From contig JAJFKT010000010.1 of assembly GCA_021773075.1 (NCBI GenBank), positions 475,120 through 539,119 of the forward strand: a DNA stretch of 64,000 nucleotides, read 5' to 3'. Shown in pieces: positions 47,367-58,118 of this stretch. Made by a program: the position numbers and the translations under genes. The notes beneath the pieces were generated by a model. The model worked only from the letters and a program-made list of their open reading frames with translations. It was not told where the DNA came from and made no database searches. The stretch's first letter is position 1. The number at the start of each line of letters is the position of its first letter. The DNA is from Woeseiaceae bacterium (GTDB lineage: Bacteria; Pseudomonadota; Gammaproteobacteria; Steroidobacterales; Woeseiaceae).

Positions 47367-48542
47367 TTATACAGGCTTGCCGAGATTTCGCAACGTCAGA
47401 ACCCCTTCAATAGAACCAATCTGATCGAGCAGTTCCTTTGACGGCTCGCCGTTGACGTCGACGATGCTGTAGGCGAACTCTCCAACCGACTTGTTTAGCA
47501 GGTCTTCGATGTTCAAACCGGCATTAGCGATACAGGTCGATACTTGCCCGACCATATTCGGCACGTTGGCATTTGCCAGCGTAATTCTAAAGGCGTTCAG
47601 GCGCGGCAATCGGGCCTCGGGGAAATTAACTGAGAATCGAATGTTGCCGTTTTCCAAATAGTCTTTAACGTTTTCCGCCACCATAATTGCGCAGTTTTCT
47701 TCGGCCTCAGCGGTTGACGCGCCCAGGTGCGGCAAGGCTACGGCCTTTGGATGGGCTATGAGCTCAGGTGTAGGAAAATCGCTGACATAGGAATGCAATT
47801 GACCGCTGTCGAGCGCGGCAATTGCCGCCGCATCGTCGACAATTCCACCGCGTGCAAAATTCACCAGCACGCCGCTGTCTTTCATCAACGCGATGCGATC
47901 GGCAGTGACCATGTTTCGCGTCGCATCCATCAATGGAACATGAATTGATACAAAGTCCGCATTCTGGAAAAGCTGATCCAGCGTTTCTGCATGATTAACG
48001 CCCGACGACAACTGCCAGGCATTACGCACAGTAATGGCAGGATCAAATCCCACAACTTTCATTCCGAGCGCCAATGCTGCATTCGCAACCTCAACGCCGA
48101 TTGCTCCAAGGCCGATAACACCGAGCGTCTTGCCCGGCAGCTCAAAGCCAACGAACTGCTTCTTGCCAGCTTCCACCGCTTTATTGAGGGCGTCGCCCGT
48201 CTCATCAAGCGCAGCAACATATTCGCTGGCGCGACAGAGGTTGCGTGCCCCGATTAACATGCCAGCTATCGCCAGTTCCTTCACAGCATTTGCGTTTGCT
48301 CCCGGCGCATTAAAAACCGGAACACCGCGAGCACTCATCGCGTCGATAGGAATATTATTCGTACCGGCGCCTGCGCGACCTATTGCAGCGACGGTGGACG
48401 GAATGTCCATGTCATGCATGTTTTGTGAACGCAGCAAAATAGCGTCGGGATGCGTGATTTCAGATGCGACTTCGTAACGTTCACGAGGCAAGCGGCGTAA
48501 ACCTTCGACAGCAATGTTATTAAGTGTAAGAATTTTGAACAT
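47367..48542 (-). CDS. serA: D-3-phosphoglycerate dehydrogenase with ACT domain
   Basis: 391 residues, of the compact SerA type. NAD domain with IGRAGAGTNNIPID, LGVIGLGAIGVEVANAALALGMKVVGFDP (Rossmann GxGxxG) and FARGGIVDDAA; catalytic His in HLGASTAEAEENCA. The last ~75 residues are an ACT domain (NMVGQVSTCIANAGLNIEDLLN), which suggests serine feedback control. It sits four bases downstream of serC, and the pair supplies the first two steps of serine synthesis. serA between serC and pheA is not the usual pseudomonad order. Confidence 0.93.
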   Translation of the reverse strand: MFKILTLNNIAVEGLRRLPRERYEVASEITHPDAILLRSQNMHDMDIPSTVAAIGRAGAGTNNIPIDAMSARGVPVFNAPGANANAVKELAIAGMLIGARNLCRASEYVAALDETGDALNKAVEAGKKQFVGFELPGKTLGVIGLGAIGVEVANAALALGMKVVGFDPAITVRNAWQLSSGVNHAETLDQLFQNADFVSIHVPLMDATRNMVTADRIALMKDSGVLVNFARGGIVDDAAAIAALDSGQLHSYVSDFPTPELIAHPKAVALPHLGASTAEAEENCAIMVAENVKDYLENGNIRFSVNFPEARLPRLNAFRITLANANVPNMVGQVSTCIANAGLNIEDLLNKSVGEFAYSIVDVNGEPSKELLDQIGSIEGVLTLRNLGKPV

Positions 48543-48546
48543 TTCT

Positions 48547-49626
48547 TTATCCGTGGGTGCGTTCGAATTCGGCCATAAAACTGATTAACGCATCGACCGC
48601 TTCCTCAGTAACTGCATTATAAATAGACGCTCGCATGCCGCCGACTGAGCGATGCCCTTTCAGGTTTACAAGACCGGATGCTGCACCTTTGCTAAGAAAC
48701 GTGGCATCAAGATCGCTGTTCGCGAGAATGAAAGGAACATTCATCCAGGACCTACAATCCTTGGCAACCGGATTAGAGTAGAAATCGGATGAATCGATGG
48801 CCGCGTAAAGCTTGGTCGCTTTGCGCTCGTTGACTGCGGCAATCGCTTCGACTCCACCTTTTGACTGCAGCCAGCGAAATACAAGGTCTGCGACATACCA
48901 TGCAAAAGTCGGAGGCGTATTCGTCATCGAATCCGAATCTGCGTAGGACTTCCAGTTCATGAGGTGTGGGTTATCAGCGCGCGCCCTGTCGAGTAGTTCT
49001 TTTTTGACGATGACCAGTGTTATTCCGGCGGGACCAATATTCTTCTGTGCGCCCGCATAGATCACACCAAAACGACTGACATCGATCGGCCGGGACAAGA
49101 TCGTACTGGACATGTCTGCGACCAATGGCACATCGCCGCCGGGCACGAAATGAAATTCAACGCCAGCGATCGTTTCATTCGGTGTGTAGTGCAAGAACGC
49201 CGCGTTACCGCTCCGAGACCAGGAAGACTCGTCCGGTATATAAGTGAATTTCTTGTCTGCTGAATTCGCGACGACATTGACGCTGCAGAATTTTTCGGCC
49301 TCATCAGCAGCTTTCTTACCCCAGCTGCCGGTCACAACGTAGTCGGCTGTGTCCCCCGGCTGAGCGAGATTCAATGGCGCCATCGCCATCTGCATAGTCG
49401 CACCACCCTGCGGAAATAACACAGCGTAGTCGTCCGGGATGGCAAGCAATTCACGGACGGTCTCTTCCGCATGAGCAGCGAGGGCGACAAATTCTTTTCC
49501 ACGATGACTCACCTCCATCACCGATGAACCCGTACCCTGCCAGTCTGGGATGTCGTCCTGAATTTGTTGAAGTACTTCGAGAGGGAGCGCAGCCGGCCCG
49601 GCACTGAAATTGTAAACGCGCGACAT
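48547..49626 (-). CDS. serC: Phosphoserine aminotransferase
   Basis: 359 residues. It transaminates 3-phosphohydroxypyruvate to phosphoserine and also acts in pyridoxal phosphate synthesis. Seen: YNFSAGPAALPLEVLQQ, EVSHRGKEF, FPQGGATMQMAM, YVVTGSWGKKAADEA, ADMSSTILSRPID, and the PLP lysine in YAGAQKNIGPAG. The gene follows gyrA by about 128 bases, the conserved arrangement. Confidence 0.97.
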   Translation of the reverse strand: MSRVYNFSAGPAALPLEVLQQIQDDIPDWQGTGSSVMEVSHRGKEFVALAAHAEETVRELLAIPDDYAVLFPQGGATMQMAMAPLNLAQPGDTADYVVTGSWGKKAADEAEKFCSVNVVANSADKKFTYIPDESSWSRSGNAAFLHYTPNETIAGVEFHFVPGGDVPLVADMSSTILSRPIDVSRFGVIYAGAQKNIGPAGITLVIVKKELLDRARADNPHLMNWKSYADSDSMTNTPPTFAWYVADLVFRWLQSKGGVEAIAAVNERKATKLYAAIDSSDFYSNPVAKDCRSWMNVPFILANSDLDATFLSKGAASGLVNLKGHRSVGGMRASIYNAVTEEAVDALISFMAEFERTHG

Positions 49627-49754
49627 GTCGCTGGTGTCCTTGGGAAATAAAGTCAGAAATGAGGCCGCGTATTGTACGGTCTAGAGGCGTAATTGCACTA
49701 CTTTAACGTGATAATTACAGCGCTGGAGCGCATAAGGCGCACCCAATTGGTGCA

Positions 49755-52295
49755 TTACTCATCTTCTTCGTCTATTGCCTCGATCCGCGCCAGACCGACG
49801 AGCCGCTGGCTCTCTCCCACACGGATCAAACGCACGCCTTGTGTGTTGCGCCCCATAATAGAAATATCGTCCACACCGGTTCGAACGAGGGTGCCGTTTG
49901 AACTGATCAACATCACTTCATCGTCGTCCGCTACCTGTAGTGCACCAACAGTTCTGCCATTTCTATCCGTCGTCTGAATCGCAATGACGCCTTGTCCGCC
50001 GCGCCCCTGAACCGGGAAATCATCGATGGGAGTACGTTTGCCGTAACCATTTTCCGTAGCTGTCAGAATCAATCCGTCGCGCATGATGGAAAGCGCTATT
50101 ACTTCATGTCCAGCGGGCAACTTGATCCCGCGAACACCGGCCGCTCCGCGACCCATCGGGCGCACGTCTTCTTCTTTGAATCGAATCGACTTTCCGTGAC
50201 TGGCAACCAGCAAGACTTCTGTAGCACCGTCCGTGATTTCAACGTTGACGAGTTTATCGTCGTCACGCAGATCGATCGCAATAATGCCGCTGGCACGCGG
50301 CCGGGAAAACTGCTTCAACGGCGTTTTCTTAACGGTTCCGCCCGAGGTCGCCATGAAGACGAAATGACCGTCGGCGTACTCACGTATCGGCAATACCGCG
50401 TTGATACGCTCGCCATCTTCAAGCGGTAACAGATTAACGATCGGTTTCCCGCGCGATCCGCGACTTGCCTGAGGTACCTGGTAGACCTTCAACCAGTACA
50501 TTTTTCCGCGGCTCGAAAAGCACAGGATCGTATCGTGAGTATTCGCGACAAACAGCTTATCAACGAAGTCTTCGTCCTTGACCTTGGTTGCCGAGCGCCC
50601 GCGCCCGCCGCGTTTTTGCGCCTGATAGTCCTCTATAGGCTGCGCCTTGGCATAGCCACCATGTGACAACGTAACTACCACTTCTTCTTCAGGGATCAAA
50701 TCCTCAACACTGAGATCTGAGTGGTCCTGCACGATCTCTGTACGGCGCTCGTCGCCGTAGACATCGCGAATTTCGACGAGTTCTTTCTTGATCACATCCA
50801 GCAACAAATCGGGGCTTGCCAGAATGTCTGAAAATACTTTAATTTTCTCCAGTAATTCCTTGTATTCCTTGATTATTTTGTCTTGCTCAAGACCGGTCAA
50901 TCGATGCAGGCGTAGATCCAGTATCGCCTGGGCCTGCACGGCAGACAGACGATATTTACCATCGATAAGCCCGGCTTCGGTATCAAGACCGTCCGGTCGT
51001 GTATCCATTTCTCCGGCACGTTCGAGCATGCCGCTAACTGCACCGGGCTCCCAGTCCCGGGCCATCAAACCGACCTTGGCCTCGGCAGGAGATGGAGACG
51101 CTTTGATGAGCGTAATGACCTCATCGATGTTGGCCAGTGCAACCGTTTGCCCCTCAAGAACATGGGCGCGATCCCGCGCTTTGCGAAGATCGAAAATGGT
51201 ACGACGAGTGACGACTTCGCGGCGGTGCGAAAGAAACGCTTCCAGAATCTGCTTCAAATTCAGAAGCTGTGGCTGACCATTATGCAACGCAACCATGTTG
51301 ATGCCGAAAACGCTTTGCAACGATGTTTGTTTGTAGAGGTTGTTTAATATGACGTCGCTAACTTCGCCCATTTTGAGCTCAATAACAATACGCATACCGT
51401 CTTTGTCAGACTCGTCACGCAGTTCACTGATGCCCTCGATACGCTTCTCTCGAACCAGATCGGCAATTTTTTCAATTAAGCGCGCTTTGTTTACCTGATA
51501 CGGGAGCTCCGTAACGATAATGGCCTCTTTACCACGCGAGTTAATGACCTCGACGTTGGTCCGCCCACGAATGTGAACGCGGCCGCGTCCTGTTTTATAG
51601 GCAGAGTAAATCCCCGCTGCACCATTGATGATGCCCGCGGTCGGAAAATCCGGCCCCGGGATATGCTCCATAAGACCGGGCACGTCAATTTCAGGATCCG
51701 CAATAACAGCCATGCACGCATTAATAACTTCGGTCAGATTATGTGGCGCAATATTGGTAGCCATACCAACGGCGATTCCGGATGAACCGTTGACCAGCAG
51801 GTTCGGGAAACGTGTCGGCAATACTCGTGGCTCATGCTCGGACTCATCGTAATTAGCGGCAAAATCGACCGTTTCTTTCTCAATATCGGCCATGAGTTCA
51901 TGAGCGATCTTCGACATGCGGATTTCGGTGTAACGCATGGCGGCAGGGTTGTCGCCGTCAACAGAACCAAAGTTTCCCTGCCCATCAACGAGCATGTAAC
52001 GCAACGAAAATGGCTGCGCCATGCGTACGATCGTGTCGTAGATGGCGGAATCACCGTGGGGATGGTACTTACCCATCACGTCACCGACGATTCGAGCCGA
52101 TTTCTTGTAGGGTTTGTTAAAGGCGTTATTTTGCTCATGCATCGCAAACAAAGCTCTACGATGCACGGGTTTCAGACCATCACGCACGTCCGGCAGCGCC
52201 CGGCCAACAATTACGCTCATCGCGTAGTCCAAATAGGATTGCTGCATCTCGTCTTCGAGACTTACGGACAGCAATTCCTGTGCAACTTCAGCCAT
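49755..52295 (-). CDS. gyrA: DNA gyrase subunit A
   Basis: 846 residues. The catalytic tyrosine is in [14 protein letters not shown]. The QRDR reads [24 protein letters not shown]: the Ser and Asp positions that usually change in quinolone resistance are unaltered. The C-terminal beta-pinwheel contains a GyrA-box, QKRGGRG, which separates it from ParC, and it ends in an acidic tail (EAIDEEDE). With GyrB it supercoils DNA. The leader 52296-52548 holds a CCCG/CGGG hairpin near 52331-52348 but no recognised operator. Confidence 0.98.
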   Translation of the reverse strand: MAEVAQELLSVSLEDEMQQSYLDYAMSVIVGRALPDVRDGLKPVHRRALFAMHEQNNAFNKPYKKSARIVGDVMGKYHPHGDSAIYDTIVRMAQPFSLRYMLVDGQGNFGSVDGDNPAAMRYTEIRMSKIAHELMADIEKETVDFAANYDESEHEPRVLPTRFPNLLVNGSSGIAVGMATNIAPHNLTEVINACMAVIADPEIDVPGLMEHIPGPDFPTAGIINGAAGIYSAYKTGRGRVHIRGRTNVEVINSRGKEAIIVTELPYQVNKARLIEKIADLVREKRIEGISELRDESDKDGMRIVIELKMGEVSDVILNNLYKQTSLQSVFGINMVALHNGQPQLLNLKQILEAFLSHRREVVTRRTIFDLRKARDRAHVLEGQTVALANIDEVITLIKASPSPAEAKVGLMARDWEPGAVSGMLERAGEMDTRPDGLDTEAGLIDGKYRLSAVQAQAILDLRLHRLTGLEQDKIIKEYKELLEKIKVFSDILASPDLLLDVIKKELVEIRDVYGDERRTEIVQDHSDLSVEDLIPEEEVVVTLSHGGYAKAQPIEDYQAQKRGGRGRSATKVKDEDFVDKLFVANTHDTILCFSSRGKMYWLKVYQVPQASRGSRGKPIVNLLPLEDGERINAVLPIREYADGHFVFMATSGGTVKKTPLKQFSRPRASGIIAIDLRDDDKLVNVEITDGATEVLLVASHGKSIRFKEEDVRPMGRGAAGVRGIKLPAGHEVIALSIMRDGLILTATENGYGKRTPIDDFPVQGRGGQGVIAIQTTDRNGRTVGALQVADDDEVMLISSNGTLVRTGVDDISIMGRNTQGVRLIRVGESQRLVGLARIEAIDEEDE

Positions 52296-52510
52296 AGATT
52301 CCTACTTTTCCTGCTCAAAACCCTAGCGTGATCCCGTTCCGGGGAGCGGGTTCAAAATATTTCTATTAACTGGATATCAAGCGAACAATGTTGTGTAAAT
52401 ACCGGGCTTATATCGGCCAATTTCTTAGCGGCCCTATGGCTCAGAATAATACCACACGAAGTCCCGAAACAGCAGTGTTTTAGCCGCTTTCAGCCGCATT
52501 TAAAACGTCG

Positions 52511-52539
52511 CTGGAACTGCCCTGCGCGACGCGTATACT
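52511..52539 (+). promoter_or_regulatory. Predicted promoter of mtaD with almost no leader
   Basis: CTGGAA (52511-52516), 17 bases, TATACT (52534-52539). The start point would be about 52546, so the mRNA 5' leader is about three bases before ATG 52549 and no Shine-Dalgarno exists. The -10 is strong and the -35 is weak. Confidence 0.5.
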
Positions 52540-52548
52540 CCCCCGACT

Positions 52549-53874
52549 ATGCAGCATTGCGATACCTTGATTGCCCCTCGTTGGTGTGTTCCCGTCGAAC
52601 CGACAAATGTGGTCCTGACCGATCACGCGGTCGTGATTAATGACGGTCGCATTGTCGATGTTTTACTGCTCGCAGAAGCCCGTAAGAAATACCAGCCCAG
52701 CGCTTTTATCGAAAAACCGGATCACGTCCTTATTCCAGGTTTCGTCAACGCTCATACCCACGCCGCGATGACCTTGATGCGGGGCATGGCCGATGACATG
52801 CCGCTCGAAACCTGGTTGCGAGAGGGCATCTGGCCTGTTGAAGAACGCTGGCTGAGCGCCGAAATGGTTCGAGACGGTACTGAGCTCGCCATAGCTGAAA
52901 TGATTTCCGGCGGTACAACCTGCTTTAGTGATCAGTACTTCTTCCCGGATATCGTCGCTGAGACAGCCGTAGACCTGCAGATTCGCGCCATGGTGGGAGC
53001 GCCGATCATCGAATTTCCAACCGCATGGGCTGCCAACACGAGCGAGTACCTGCAAAAAGCAAATGATCTCGTGCACGATCCCTACCGCGACCACCCGCTC
53101 ATTAGCACCTGCTTTACGCCCCACTCCACGAACGCGATGTCTGATGAATCGTTTGTTGAGCTTCGTGTGCTCGCTGACCAACTGGATGTGAGAACCCAAA
53201 TTCATTTACATGAGACCGCGGCCGAGATTGCCGACTCGGTGGATAAAACCGGCAAACGACCATTCGATCGATTGCAGGAGTTGGGGCTGGTTAATGCCTC
53301 TTTGCTTGCCGTGCACGCGATTCAAATGAGCGACCGTGAAATCGAGGCCTTCGCGGAATCTGGCGTTAACATCGCTCATTGTCCGAAGTCGAATCTCAAA
53401 TTGGCCAGCGGCATTGCGCCGGTCGCAAAATATCGTGCCGCTGGCGTTAATGTTGCGATTGGCACTGACAGCGCTGCGAGCAACAATACGCTCGATATGA
53501 TGGCCGAAATGCAAATGACCGCGTTGCTTGCCAAGGCCCGGGAATTCGATGCAACAGCCATCTCGGCCAACGATGCCCTTAGAATGGCAACTCTGCACGG
53601 AGCCGCTGCACTTGGTCTTGCGGCGGAAACCGGTTCAATTGAGGCCGGCAAATGGGCAGACCTCGCCTGCGTCGATCTTAATCGTTTGCACAGCCAACCG
53701 GTTTATGATCCTGTTTCACAACTGGTGTATACCGCGAGGGCGGATCAGGTCACGGACGTTTGGATCGCTGGCAAACATCAGCTGGATAATGGCCAACTGT
53801 CGCAGATTGATACCAAGCAGTTGTATGAACGCTGCAATGAGTGGCGTGATCGTTTTACGATGTCACAGGTTTGA
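52549..53874 (+). CDS. mtaD: 5-methylthioadenosine / S-adenosylhomocysteine deaminase-like amidohydrolase
   Basis: 441 residues of the TRZ/ATZ branch of the amidohydrolases. Metal site [24 protein letters not shown], then [34 protein letters not shown] and [17 protein letters not shown]. This pattern is typical of MTA/SAH deaminases that also deaminate adenosine analogues; guanine deaminase or other members of the branch are not excluded. The stop is 14 bases from ubiG, the arrangement found in Pseudomonas. Confidence 0.85.
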   Translation: MQHCDTLIAPRWCVPVEPTNVVLTDHAVVINDGRIVDVLLLAEARKKYQPSAFIEKPDHVLIPGFVNAHTHAAMTLMRGMADDMPLETWLREGIWPVEERWLSAEMVRDGTELAIAEMISGGTTCFSDQYFFPDIVAETAVDLQIRAMVGAPIIEFPTAWAANTSEYLQKANDLVHDPYRDHPLISTCFTPHSTNAMSDESFVELRVLADQLDVRTQIHLHETAAEIADSVDKTGKRPFDRLQELGLVNASLLAVHAIQMSDREIEAFAESGVNIAHCPKSNLKLASGIAPVAKYRAAGVNVAIGTDSAASNNTLDMMAEMQMTALLAKAREFDATAISANDALRMATLHGAAALGLAAETGSIEAGKWADLACVDLNRLHSQPVYDPVSQLVYTARADQVTDVWIAGKHQLDNGQLSQIDTKQLYERCNEWRDRFTMSQV

Positions 53875-53890
53875 CCGGGAAATTATTGCA

Positions 53891-54598
53891 ATGAGTAGCG
53901 TAAGAGACAATGTGGATCCGGCAGAGGTCGCGAAGTTTGATGCCCTGGCGTCGCGCTGGTGGGACCCGGATGGTGAATTTCGCGCGCTGCACGAAATCAA
54001 TCCTCTGCGACTCGACTGGATTCGTCAGCACGTGAACCTGTCGGGTAAAAAGGTCGTCGATATCGGCTGTGGCGGTGGCATTCTTGCTGAGTCAATGGCC
54101 AACTCCAAGGCAGACGTCACCGGTATTGATATGGCGGAAGGCCCACTGGCAGTAGCAAGACTGCACCAGCATGAGTCAGGCGCTAAGGTGGACTACCGAC
54201 AGGCAACGGCCGAAGAGCTCGCTGCTTCCGAGGCGGAATCATTCAACGTCGTGACATGCCTGGAAATGCTCGAGCATGTACCGGATCCATCCGCAGTCAC
54301 CAAATCCTGCGCAGAACTCGTTAAACCCGGCGGTCACGTCTTCTTTTCAACCATTAATCGCAACCCGAAGTCATTCGCCTTTGCCATTGTCGGCGCGGAA
54401 TACATTCTCAAGTTATTGCCCGCCGGCACACACGAGTATGAGAAATTCATTCGGCCGTCGGAACTTGAGGCCTGGGCACGTCACGCCGGACTAACACTAC
54501 AAGACAGTATCGGTATGCACTACAACCCACTGACGAAAGAATACTCACTTGGTGAGAATCTGGACGTCAATTACCTGATGTATTTTCAACGTGACTGA
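53891..54598 (+). CDS. ubiG: Ubiquinone biosynthesis O-methyltransferase
   Basis: 235 residues from ATG 53891; the longer reading frame from 53528 is mtaD sequence in another frame. UbiG methylates two hydroxyl groups during ubiquinone synthesis with SAM. Motifs: [33 protein letters not shown] loop [15 protein letters not shown], and [14 protein letters not shown]. It overlaps the next gene by eight bases, and both share an arrangement with mtaD and mupP known from Pseudomonas. Confidence 0.95.
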   Translation: MSSVRDNVDPAEVAKFDALASRWWDPDGEFRALHEINPLRLDWIRQHVNLSGKKVVDIGCGGGILAESMANSKADVTGIDMAEGPLAVARLHQHESGAKVDYRQATAEELAASEAESFNVVTCLEMLEHVPDPSAVTKSCAELVKPGGHVFFSTINRNPKSFAFAIVGAEYILKLLPAGTHEYEKFIRPSELEAWARHAGLTLQDSIGMHYNPLTKEYSLGENLDVNYLMYFQRD

Positions 54599-55280
54599 GC
54601 TTAACGGAGCCGAATACAACGCCGTCCTGTTTGATCTCGACGGGACCCTGGTCGATACCGCGCCCGATATGGTTGCCGTTCTTCAATACCTGCAGCAACA
54701 ACACGGAATTGAAGCGACTCCTTACGAGCTGGCGCGTTCGAACGTGTCTAACGGTGCTATTGGTTTGTTGAGCGTTGGATTCCCGGAGATCGAAGTAGTG
54801 TTTGGCGATGACCTCCATCAGCAATACCTGGAGCGCTATACGGAAACAATCTGCGAGGAGTCGCGAGTTTTTGACAATCTGATCGGGTTACTCGATCGCC
54901 TCGAAGCTATGGGCTGCCCCTGGGGTGTGGTTACCAATAAGCCGGAGCAGTTAACCATACCGTTGCTTGCTGCACTCGGCCTGGCAGATCGTTCCGGGTG
55001 CATGATCAGTGGCGATACCTTGTCGGTCCGAAAACCGGACCCGGCGCCGCTACTGCTTGCCTGCGACATCATCGGTGTGGACCCTGAGTCATCTATCTAT
55101 ATCGGCGATGCCGAGCGCGACATTGAAGCGGGACAGCGAGCCGGTATGGCTACAATTGCTGCAAGCTATGGATACATCACCGAGGATGACGACCCGAGAG
55201 AATGGGACGCAGACGTCATTGCGACAAGCACCGAAGAACTCGCCCAAATTGTCCTCAAAGCAGTTAATCTTGAAGACTGA
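54591..55280 (+). CDS. mupP: HAD phosphatase, MupP- or Gph-like
   Basis: 229 residues from GTG 54591, inside the ubiG end. HAD motifs: [11 protein letters not shown] (nucleophile), [10 protein letters not shown] and [34 protein letters not shown]. Automatic labels would say phosphoglycolate phosphatase. Position between ubiG and a YciK-type dehydrogenase is that of MupP, which removes the phosphate from N-acetylmuramate 6-phosphate during cell-wall recycling in Pseudomonas; this context makes mupP preferred. No other recycling gene (amgK, murU) is in the window. Confidence 0.7.
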   Translation: MTELNGAEYNAVLFDLDGTLVDTAPDMVAVLQYLQQQHGIEATPYELARSNVSNGAIGLLSVGFPEIEVVFGDDLHQQYLERYTETICEESRVFDNLIGLLDRLEAMGCPWGVVTNKPEQLTIPLLAALGLADRSGCMISGDTLSVRKPDPAPLLLACDIIGVDPESSIYIGDAERDIEAGQRAGMATIAASYGYITEDDDPREWDADVIATSTEELAQIVLKAVNLED

Positions 55281-56512
55281 TGAATTCCTTCGAGCTTGAT
55301 CCGATCTACCTGACTATTGGCCTGCCTGCGGCGGTCATCGGCCTCCTCTTTGGCTTCCTGATCGCGTGGCTGGTCGGACGCAATCGCGAACGGCGAATGC
55401 TCGGAGAACGTGAGGCGGCATTCGAACTGGCCAATGCGAAGCTGACGAAGACCTTCGCCGATCTTTCCAACCGCTCCTTACAGGCGAATAGCGATACCTT
55501 CCTCAAGCTCGCGGAACAAAATCTTGGTACGCAGCAGGAAAGAGCGAAGCGAGAGCTCAGCGAGCGGGAAAAAGCTGTTGAGTCGCTCGTAAAACCCATA
55601 CGTGACGCGCTGGAGGCATCACAAAAGCAAATTGCTGAACTCGAGAAGTCACGCAGTGAGGCCTATGGCGGTATTAAGAGTCAACTCGAGGAAATGCAAC
55701 TCAACCAAAAATCGCTGACACAAGAGACTCAAAATCTCGTCAACGCGTTGCGGCGCCCGGAGGTTCGCGGACGCTGGGGTGAAATCACCTTGCGTCGCCT
55801 TGTCGAACTGGCTGGCATGGTCGAGCACTGTGACTTTGTCGAGCAAGTGCACACGAATACGGACGGTCAGATTATTCGTCCAGACATGGTGGTACGAATG
55901 CCGGATCACCGTGAATTGGTCGTCGACGTTAAGACGCCGCTGGACGCCTACTTATCAGCCGCCGAAGCCAAGGATGACGCGCAGCGCAAGCAAGGGCTTG
56001 AGAGACACGCCAAGAACGTCAGAAATCACATCCGAATGCTGGCATCCAAAGCCTACTGGAATCAATTTGAAGAAAGTCCGGAGTTCGTGATTTTGTTCAT
56101 ACCGGGCGACCAGTTTCTGAGCGCTGCTCTCAGTGAAGAACCCGACTTGATCGAATATGCATTATCGAGGCAGATCATACTTGCAACGCCAACCAGCTTC
56201 GTCGCGCTACTCAAGGCTGTTGCCTATGGCTGGCGACAACTCTCACTTGCCGAGAACGCGAAGGAGATCAGGATTCTCGCCGAAGATCTGTATGCCCGTC
56301 TCGCAACCTATGTCACGCACATGAACAAAGTTGGCCGACAACTCTCGAGCAGTGTCGATAATTTCAATAAGGCAGTGGGTTCTTTGGAGCGAAATGTATT
56401 GCCCGGAGCACGTAAGTTTGTCGAACTGGGCGTGCATCCCAAGAAGGAAGTAGAGAAGCTAGAGACGATTGAGTCGGTTCCACGCACGATGATCGAAGGA
56501 AACGACACTTGA
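55280..56512 (+). CDS. rmuC: DNA recombination protein RmuC
   Basis: 410 residues. A single N-terminal membrane helix (about 10-30), a long coiled coil (about 35-145, rich in Glu, Lys, Gln), then the RmuC nuclease-like domain with LRRPEVRGRWGEITLRRLVELAGM, VDVKTPLDAYL and FILFIPGDQFLSAAL. It limits inversions in enteric bacteria; its biochemistry is not well defined. Its ATG shares one base with the previous stop. Confidence 0.94.
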   Translation: MNSFELDPIYLTIGLPAAVIGLLFGFLIAWLVGRNRERRMLGEREAAFELANAKLTKTFADLSNRSLQANSDTFLKLAEQNLGTQQERAKRELSEREKAVESLVKPIRDALEASQKQIAELEKSRSEAYGGIKSQLEEMQLNQKSLTQETQNLVNALRRPEVRGRWGEITLRRLVELAGMVEHCDFVEQVHTNTDGQIIRPDMVVRMPDHRELVVDVKTPLDAYLSAAEAKDDAQRKQGLERHAKNVRNHIRMLASKAYWNQFEESPEFVILFIPGDQFLSAALSEEPDLIEYALSRQIILATPTSFVALLKAVAYGWRQLSLAENAKEIRILAEDLYARLATYVTHMNKVGRQLSSSVDNFNKAVGSLERNVLPGARKFVELGVHPKKEVEKLETIESVPRTMIEGNDT

Positions 56513-57261
56513 GCATAGACCCACGAACGTACACCTACCCCGATGACGTATTGCGAGAGCGTATTATTCTCATTACCGGGGCCAGTAACGGCATCGGCAA
56601 GGCGCTGGCAGTTAAAGCCGCCCGACTTGGTGCGCAGGTGATCCTACACGGCAGAAATACGGCAAAACTCGAAAAAGTCTATGACGAAATCATTGAGATT
56701 GGTGATGTATTACGACCTTCTATCGCGGTACTCGATTTAGCTTCCGCGAATGCTGAGGATTATACCGCTCTTGCAACGAGCATTGAAAATGAATTTGGTC
56801 GCCTTGATGGATTGGTGCACAACGCAGCGATTATCGGTGACCGCTTCTCCATCGAGCAATATGACGCAGTCACCTGGCAACGAGTAATGCACGTCAACGT
56901 AACTGCTGGCTTCGCTCTAACGCAGGTTCTGTTGCCGCTCATGCAGCGCTCGGAAGACGCTTCGGTGATCTTCGCTAGCAGCGGTGTTGGGCGTGTTGCC
57001 CGAGGCTTCTGGGGTGCTTATGCGGTATCCAAGTTTGCCGTCGAAGGCATGTCACAAGTACTCGCCGATGAGCACCGTCATGCTCATCTGCGTTCCAATT
57101 GTGTCAATCCAGGAGCAACGCGGACGGATATGCGGCTTGCCGCATTTCCCGGTGAAAATCGGGACATCTTGAAGACGCCTGAACAGATTCTTACGCCGTA
57201 CATCTATCTGCTCGGCGCCGACAGTAAAGGCGTCACTGGGGAGAGCTTTGATTCGCAGTAG
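56509..57261 (+). CDS. yciK: YciK-like short-chain dehydrogenase/reductase
   Basis: 250 residues from TTG 56509, overlapping rmuC by four bases. SDR motifs: LITGASNGIGKALA, DGLVHNAAIIGD, Ser in VIFASSGVGRVARGFW and the YAVSKFAVEGM Tyr-Lys pair, NPGATRTDM. In Escherichia the YciK oxidoreductase has no settled substrate, and none can be proposed here. It closes the plus-strand group, 27 bases before the convergent rluB stop. Confidence 0.85.
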   Translation: MSIDPRTYTYPDDVLRERIILITGASNGIGKALAVKAARLGAQVILHGRNTAKLEKVYDEIIEIGDVLRPSIAVLDLASANAEDYTALATSIENEFGRLDGLVHNAAIIGDRFSIEQYDAVTWQRVMHVNVTAGFALTQVLLPLMQRSEDASVIFASSGVGRVARGFWGAYAVSKFAVEGMSQVLADEHRHAHLRSNCVNPGATRTDMRLAAFPGENRDILKTPEQILTPYIYLLGADSKGVTGESFDSQ

Positions 57262-57287
57262 AATATACTTTAAAAAGACGATATAAC

Positions 57288-58118
57288 TTAACGTTTTCTA
57301 TAGTATTTATTGGACTTTATCGTGGCAACTGGTGGATCAGGCGGTAGCGGCAAATTAGCGGCCAGATACAAGCTCCTAACCTGAGCCGTCGTTAGCACTT
57401 CGTGTTTGCCCCGACGCAATTTTCTAGGCAGTTGTATCGGTCCATAGGCGAGGCGGATTAAGCGGCTAACTTCGAATCCAACCGCCTCCCAAAGTCGTCT
57501 GACCTCGCGGTTTCGGCCCTCTTTTAACGTCACGTTAAACCAGCGATTGGCCCCCTCGCCGCCGCCAGATTCGACCGTGTCGAAACTCGCCGGCCCGTCG
57601 TCGAGCGTGACACAGGATATCAATTTGTCCAGCACACCTCGACCAGGATTACCGTGTATCCGAACTGCATATTTGCGGCTGATTTCCGCCGACGGATGCA
57701 TAAGGCCATTTGCGAGTACGCCGTCTGTTGTAAATATCAGTAGCCCGGTAGTCAATAGATCCAATCTACCAACCGCAACCCAGCGTGCCCCCTTCAATGG
57801 CGGCAGAGAATCGAATACCAACTTGCGGCCTTCCGGGTCGTCGCGACTGGTAATCTCGTCGCTTGGTTTGTTGTAGATGATATGACGATGTGTCTGAACG
57901 CTGGATCGTACTGCTAGTGGGCGACCGTCCAGCGCTATTTTCTCACCACCCTCAATGTGATCACCTAGCTCGGCGACCCGCCCGTCTATCGTCAAACGGC
58001 CTTCACGTACCCAGGTCTCAACACTGCGCCGTGAGCCGTGACCAGCGGCGGCAAGTACTTTTTGAATACGATCAGCCAACCGGCTGGGGCCATTCGGAAA
58101 CGGCGAGTTCCTCTTCAT
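57288..58118 (-). CDS. rluB: 23S rRNA pseudouridine(2605) synthase
   Basis: 276 residues from ATG 58118 ([31 protein letters not shown]), an S4-domain start; upstream codons belong to scpB. The catalytic motif is in [18 protein letters not shown] with the Asp, and [25 protein letters not shown] follows. The C-terminal KSNKYYRKR is basic. It overlaps the scpB end by 47 bases, the usual scpB-rluB arrangement. Confidence 0.92.
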   Translation of the reverse strand: MKRNSPFPNGPSRLADRIQKVLAAAGHGSRRSVETWVREGRLTIDGRVAELGDHIEGGEKIALDGRPLAVRSSVQTHRHIIYNKPSDEITSRDDPEGRKLVFDSLPPLKGARWVAVGRLDLLTTGLLIFTTDGVLANGLMHPSAEISRKYAVRIHGNPGRGVLDKLISCVTLDDGPASFDTVESGGGEGANRWFNVTLKEGRNREVRRLWEAVGFEVSRLIRLAYGPIQLPRKLRRGKHEVLTTAQVRSLYLAANLPLPPDPPVATIKSNKYYRKR

